Positions 59,160-64,000 of a stretch of 64,000 bases of DNA are shown one piece after another. The position numbers and the translations under genes are program-made. Where the stretch lies: assembly GCA_039090855.1 (NCBI GenBank), contig CM076997.1, positions 161,602,709 through 161,666,708 of the forward strand, written 5' to 3'. Source of the DNA: Macrothele yani. Taxonomy: Eukaryota; Arthropoda; Arachnida; Araneae; Macrothelidae. Under the pieces are notes generated by a model. That model worked only from the letters and a program-made list of their open reading frames with translations. It did no database searches and was not told the origin of the DNA. Numbering within the stretch: position 1 is the first letter of the stretch; each line of letters opens with the position of its first letter.

Positions 59160-59371
59160 CAGCCCCGGTGACGCAGTTGTCTAAGCGCTGGCTTCTGACC
59201 ATTCGTCAAAAATGTGTCCGGATTCAAATCCCAGTGAAGCATGGATGTTGTGCTTGTCTTAAAGCACTAGTTATGACCCTTTCCTGGAACCAGTGGCCTT
59301 AAATTAGGGATGAGCAATCGCTTATATCCCAATAAGTTGCACACCATTGTAGTTAAACCCCAAATAAGAAA
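59160..59371 (+). mobile_element. tRNA-derived SINE, near full length
   Basis: 'GCCCCGGTGACGCAGTTGTC' (A box), 'GGATTCAAATCCCAGTGAAG' (B box), 'GTTGTGCTTGTCTTAAAGCA', then the family tail 'TTAAACCCCAAATAAGAAAA'. More diverged than the copy at 34318. Confidence 0.9.
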
Positions 59372-60029
59372 AATGTTTACTTGCTAAAAGGGTTATAACG
59401 ATGGTAACGAACTTCATAAAATAGAGATGAGATGTTTGAGCCACATGCTACTTCCCATTAGAATAATGTTTAGGTCAGGGAGACTAGCCCTTCCTCATCA
59501 CGCATTGGGTCATGAAAAAGAGAACAAAGGAGCAGAAGCTGATCCTAATCATCGGTGACAGGTTTGTGGTCGTTAATGCTGATTTAAAGAGGGGAAAGGA
59601 ATTGTTTTGTTGCAGCTTTCGTAAAACACGGCCACTACATAAACAGATTTCTTCTCGGGCAGCGAAGAAAATTTTGGGCACCACTTATTTCAGATACACC
59701 TGGCGCTTAAAGGGTTAAATCAGAGACCAGTGACTGCTTATAACGTTATATACGCACTTTGCTGGTCAAACCCCGAAACGAAAAGAAAGAAGTGAGAGCA
59801 ATTCAAACGAGAAAGGTGACACCGAACTTTCAGTTGCAATGAGCACGTCTTTGAAATCCGTTCTGACGTGAATTAAATTTATTCCAAAATCAATTGAACC
59901 GATGTGGAAAACAGTAGTATATGACCGAAGAAACAGGTTTTTCATTTGGGCTTTTAATCCGCTGATATTGCTGTAAACAGGAACGAGAGCTTACGCCATC
60001 TGTTGGCTATTTGTGCGTTAAAACTTTTC
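59372..60029. other. Spacer, nothing recognised
   Basis: No coding or repeat feature identified; the array starts at its right edge. Confidence 0.5.
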
Positions 60030-61225
60030 TCAAATTATATGAAAAACATTTCCCAGCGAAAACGCTCTGCAGCAAAGTAAATATTTTCAAATCGGGCTGT
60101 TAGAAGCAGAGATATCGACAAATATAGGATATACATCCACTCCCCCTGGCGGGAAAAACATGCATTATTTTAAGAAGGAAGTATTCTAAAGGTTTTCTAT
60201 GTAAGCGGTACCGGTTCATGAACGAATTATTTCAATCCAGTTTTCAGGAGCTCATATTTTGCTGCAAATATAGTACAACACAGTCAGAAATTAACGCTTA
60301 CGCACCATAGTGGGCAAACCATTGTTTACCAAATATTAGAAATTGTACGCAAAACATCTCTCATCCGGAGCTGTACGCGATACAGGAAGAAATTTTCGAA
60401 TCGGAGTTTTAGAAGCAGAGCTGTCGGGGAAAACGCAACTTACCTTACGCCCACTAGCGGAAAGTCTATAAATTAGGTGGAAATTTTGAAATTATATGAA
60501 AAACATTTCGCACCGGAAACGCTATCCAAAAAAAGAAAGAATTTTTCAAATCGGTTTTTTAAAAGTAGAGTTATTGACAAAAGTAAGATATATTTTCCAC
60601 CCCCTGGTGGAAAAACCTTGCATTATTTTCAGAAGAAAATATTCCGAAAATGTTTATGCACGTGAGTAGTATTGGTCCACGAACGAATTTTTTTCAATCG
60701 AGGTTTTAGTAGCTCAGATTTTACTGGAAATACATCAGAAGTAGAAATTAAGACTTACGCCACGCCTCCCTTGTGGCCAAATCATTTTTTACTAAAAATT
60801 ATAAATTATATGCAAAACATTTCCCACCAGAAGCTGTATCCGCTGCAGAAACAATTTTTTATATCGGAGTTTTAAAAGTAGAGATATCAGGTAAAACGCA
60901 ATATATTTTACGCTCCCTAGCGGAAAATCTAATCGTAACTTGAAAAAGTGACTGCACCTGAAATAATGTTCAACATAAATCGAATCGAAGGATAAACATT
61001 TTTTTTTAAATCGAATGTTTAGAAGCTGGAAGAAAGTGCATTTTGAATTCGATATCATCTGCATTTACGCCCTCTAGAGGCGAAACTGTGCATCGTAAAA
61101 AACGAAATAAAGAATCCTCATTAGCACATTTCAAGCTTCCCAAAGCAAAACGATCTTTTCAAATCGGACTAATGATTGCAAATATATGGTGTCCACAGGC
61201 GGGCGGACAGACGGACGGACGTACA
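60030..61225. repeat. Tandem array of about 150-bp units with about 460-bp higher order
   Basis: The motif ATTATATGMAAAACATTTC recurs at 60034, 60491 and 60805, with a diverged copy at 60342. Types alternate so that 60034 pairs with 60491 (457 bp) and 60342 with 60805 (463 bp). Each unit contains a 'CCCYCTAGCGGAAA'-like block and 'TTTTCAAATCGG'. The right end is a (GGAC)n tail at 61198-61220, as in the array at 21060. Confidence 0.85.
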
Positions 61226-62380
61226 AACCCGTAACATTAGCACAATTTTTTTTTTATAAAAGATGTGCTGAAATCTCCTGGTTGCCTGAGATCGTCCGAA
61301 ATATTAGACATGAAACTACATTAGCACATTTTTTTAGTCAGAGAGTAAGTCATGCAGGAAATGACTTATTAAGACGATTAGCGACAGATACATTACTGAG
61401 AGATACCAAAGCGTATTTTAGATTCCAATCTTCGAGCTAGAATAGCTTACCTTAACAGCTTCAAAACGTTCAAAAAATTATCTTATGATATAGGATAACT
61501 GATGGAAAAGTAGCATTCTGTGGGTTGTATTTCATGAACTTATTTGGATAGAGCTCGGTGTGATACAAAAGGGATTGTATCATAGTAAGCAGTCGAGTCA
61601 TTGTTCTTGAGATAAATGGCGGAAATAGCGATTGTTTTTTAAACAATCGTTTTAAATGGCCAAGGCTTAAGATATGCACTTTCGTGAAGACGTGCGTAAA
61701 GCTATACGCTTTTTATGAGCAAAAAATGCTTCTTTTCACTCAACACAGGAAATAGATAAAGTTAGCGGAGAAAGAAACTGAAGACTCTTCTTTCTGTGAG
61801 AAATTGGTGCAGAGACTGCAAAAGTGAAAGATCGTATATTTATGTTTAACAGCGTGATTGAAAGCTGATTCCACTTTAACAGGGTAATAAACTGTGCGAT
61901 TTTAATTTAGTCGTAGTTGATTTTGATCTGATTGTGTCGTTTAATTAACTATTTGGTGGAGGTCTTTTAGGGCATAAAAAAGGCCAGTAAAAAATGTTTT
62001 CCCTCAGAGGTTAGTTGATAAAAGGCCTGTGTTTATGGTGATAGAATTTTTTATCTCGTTTCCACACGGGACAAATCTGTTACTGTTCTCGCAGAATATA
62101 CTGAATGGAAACATAAGCTTTGCGACATTTAATACATCCAATGTTAGATTGATGCATAACACTGTAAAACAACAACAACAACAAATCAGATGACATCAAT
62201 TTTTCGGGTGTAATGAGCACGTTTTTAAAACCTTTTCGGCACGAAAAAAATATACTTCACAGCAGATATTTAGGCGAAGACATTTAGTGAAACAGAGAAT
62301 CCATTTACGTTTCCTGGAGAAAATCAGCGGGTAATTGAAGATGTGCATTTTCAATAGTGTTCTTTGTCGATAATTCCTTC
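61226..62380. other. Spacer, nothing recognised
   Basis: One open frame at 61186-61440 overlaps the array end. A CAACAACAACAAC run lies at about 62168. No gene seen. Confidence 0.5.
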
Positions 62381-62382
62381 GG

Positions 62383-62470
62383 TTACCGTGGTGAAGTGGT
62401 CGAGTGAGGGCCACTAACCGCTCGACCAAATGGACCCGTGTTCGAAACCTGTGCAATAGTTGCACTACGG
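62383..62470 (+). mobile_element. tRNA-like SINE head
   Basis: 'TACCGTGGTGAAGTGGTCGA' resembles an A box and 'GTGTTCGAAACCTG' a B box, 45 bp apart. The middle 'GCCACTAACCGCTCG' could fold as an arm. No matching acceptor stem exists, so it is SINE-derived or a worn tRNA pseudogene. Confidence 0.5.
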
Positions 62471-62583
62471 CGTCAGCTCGCCTTTCTCTAAAACCAGTGT
62501 CCCTACATGAGGTGCTGGACGACTTCTGATAGATCATACTGGTACTCAAGGTGGTCGCTAACCTTCCAAAAATATAAAAACCA

Positions 62584-62871
62584 CACTGTTTCTAGTATAA
62601 ATGTTGTGGTAGGTTGCACAAAAAAGCGGTTCTACAGCACATGCACAACTTTCTTACAAAAGATACACCATTCTGTGTTGCAAAAGAAACTCAACTACAT
62701 GGTGCAACATTGTGTGCAACCTTGTATCATAACGTGGTGAAAAGTTGAACAACGTTGTAGGGTTTCGTTTACAAAACATGGTGCTGTATATTTTCTTATA
62801 AAGTGGTGCAGCTGCTGTAGCACCACTTTTGGTGCAACCGACAACAAAAGTTTTAACTGTGCAGAGTTCTA
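62584..62871. repeat. Foldback MITE with CACTGTT ends
   Basis: The arms of about 135 bp share 'GGTTGCAC', 'TCTACAGCA' / 'GCTACAGCA' and 'ATGGTGCAAC' blocks. The outer ends read CACTGTTTC and, inverted, CACAGTTAA. No matching target duplication was identified. It is non-coding. Confidence 0.8.
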
Positions 62872-62932
62872 CACAATCCATAAAACATTCACAAATAGAA
62901 ATTGTTAATGTCGGTACCTAGCATCCGAAATA

Positions 62933-63900
62933 CAATGAGTTTCAACTGAATTATGGCCACCTACCTAATACTTCGTAGGTCCTAATTTCGCCCTTAGTAC
63001 AGCAGCTATTCGTCGTAATATCGATTCAATAAGATGTCGGAAGCAGTTGGAAGGTATATCTAAACGAGCTGTAAGTAATGCGGCGTTCAATGCAAGTATG
63101 GAGTTGATTTGTGTATCCAGACGCCTGATATGCCATTCCGTAGTCTCCCACAAGTGCTCTATAAGTTTGATATTGGGGTATTCGGAGGCCAATCAATATG
63201 CTGTAAGTCTGAACTGTGTTCCGCAAACCGTTCCTGCACCATATGAGATATGTGGCTCTGCGCATTGTCATCTCGGAAGACAGCGTCGCCATTAGGAGGA
63301 AAATGTAGCATTTCTGGGTGTACAGAGCCAGCAAGTAATTCAAGATAGTGGGTGACAGGAACTTGGTTCCATGAACCAGGAATCCAACTTCCAGCCAGAA
63401 AAACATGCCCCACAGCATAAAACCGCCTCCACTGGCTTGCAATGTTTAGACCATGCAGGATAGGTTTCGTGTTTCATGTTGTTTGCACCAAATACGTACA
63501 CTACCATACACAGAATGGAGTAAAACGCGACTCATCAGACTTAAACACTTTTTCCAGTCATCTGATGTCCAACTTGCATGATCTTTGCATCAGGCGAGTC
63601 TTTTGCGCCGATGAACAGTGCTTAGGAGAGGATGTCGTCGGGGTCGTATGCTATCATAGGCCATAGGTGCGAGCGGGCGATGTAGGGTCATCAGAGATAC
63701 TGTTTCAGATTGACCTCTGTTGTTTTTGGTAGTCAGCTGTTGAATAGCACTGTGTCTGTTGTCCGGTACGAGTGGTCGGCGTCCTGCATCTTTCACATCA
63801 ACCTTTCACTGTTTTGTGCAGTTTTGCCACCGGGTCGTTGTCTGACAATTCTCACGTAGTCCAGATGCACTTTAACTACGGTGGCTCGGAAAACAGCCCA
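62933..63900 (-). mobile_element. Tc1-like element, right end not resolved (family H)
   Basis: The left end is 'CAATGAGTTTCAACTGAATT' next to TA (62931-62932). The transposase remnant reads to at least 63800. The other terminus is not visible before the tandem repeat at 63904. Confidence 0.75.
62965..63796 (-). pseudogene. Tc1-like transposase, broken
   Basis: On the minus strand 'VHRRKRLA' ends the segment open at 63590-63796. 'GGGFMLWGMFFW' follows near 63425, 'AVFRDDNAQSHISHMVQERF' (second Asp) near 63270, and 'PNIKLIEHLWETTE' (third Glu) near 63170. The C-terminus 'RAKLGPTKY' ends at 62965. At least three frames are used. Confidence 0.88.
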
Positions 63901-63903
63901 CAA

Positions 63904-64000
63904 TCAGCCGTTTATGGAATCATTCAACCGTTTGAGGAATCATTCAGCAGTTTGAGGAATCATTCAGCCGTTTGAGAAATCATTCAGCAGTTTGAGGAAT
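63904..64000. repeat. 20-bp minisatellite running off the window end
   Basis: The unit is 'AATCATTCAGCAGTTTGAGG', five copies with alternating CAGCAG and CAGCCG variants. It continues beyond 64000. Confidence 0.95.

Overview
This is a eukaryotic, AT-rich, repeat-dominated window. It has no bacterial gene layout and no operons. The host is probably an arthropod, possibly a chelicerate or another Dscam-diversifying lineage. Two things point that way: one clean immunoglobulin-domain exon that resembles Dscam, and the very dense set of Tc1/mariner elements, tRNA-derived SINEs, RTE-type LINE debris and minisatellites. The species cannot be named from this sequence.

Layout. 1-1.95 kb is a 24-bp minisatellite. 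2.70-2.99 kb is a symmetrical phase 1-1 Ig exon on the + strand, the only convincing piece of a host gene. 3.2-4.8 kb is a Tc1-like transposon carrying a SINE in its leader, and a second copy of the same composite lies at 44.0-45.4 kb. 5-14 kb is mostly non-coding, with foldback elements and SINE heads. 14-24 kb holds a mariner remnant with strong hairpins, three degraded Tc1-like elements and an RT fragment. One of the Tc1 elements was split by a solo LTR with an exact 4-bp target duplication.

The most notable structure spans 26,110-41,762. Both ends start CACTGT followed by A8-9, in inverted orientation, each flanked by TA. The left end has subterminal tandem repeats. The inside carries a broken minus-strand gene with C2H2 fingers and a transposase-like region that resembles animal CACTA/EnSpm (CMC) elements. 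I read it as one 15.65-kb giant DNA transposon that has since been invaded by a Tc1 element, a hAT-like MITE, a foldback element and two SINEs. It also holds a plus-strand SWIM zinc-finger exon of MULE-transposase type.

From 42 to 52 kb there is a dense run of Tc1/mariner elements: a mariner-like element, the Tc1+SINE composite, a Tc1 element broken only by four stop codons, and one Tc1 element nested inside another. From 53 kb to the end the sequence holds a 700-bp GA/GT microsatellite, a long stretch with no recognisable gene, a tandem array with about 460-bp higher-order periodicity, a foldback element and a last Tc1-like element that runs towards the window edge.

Every transposase seen is broken, so nothing here is likely to be autonomously active. 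The non-autonomous parts (SINEs, foldbacks, MITEs) would depend on machinery elsewhere in the genome.
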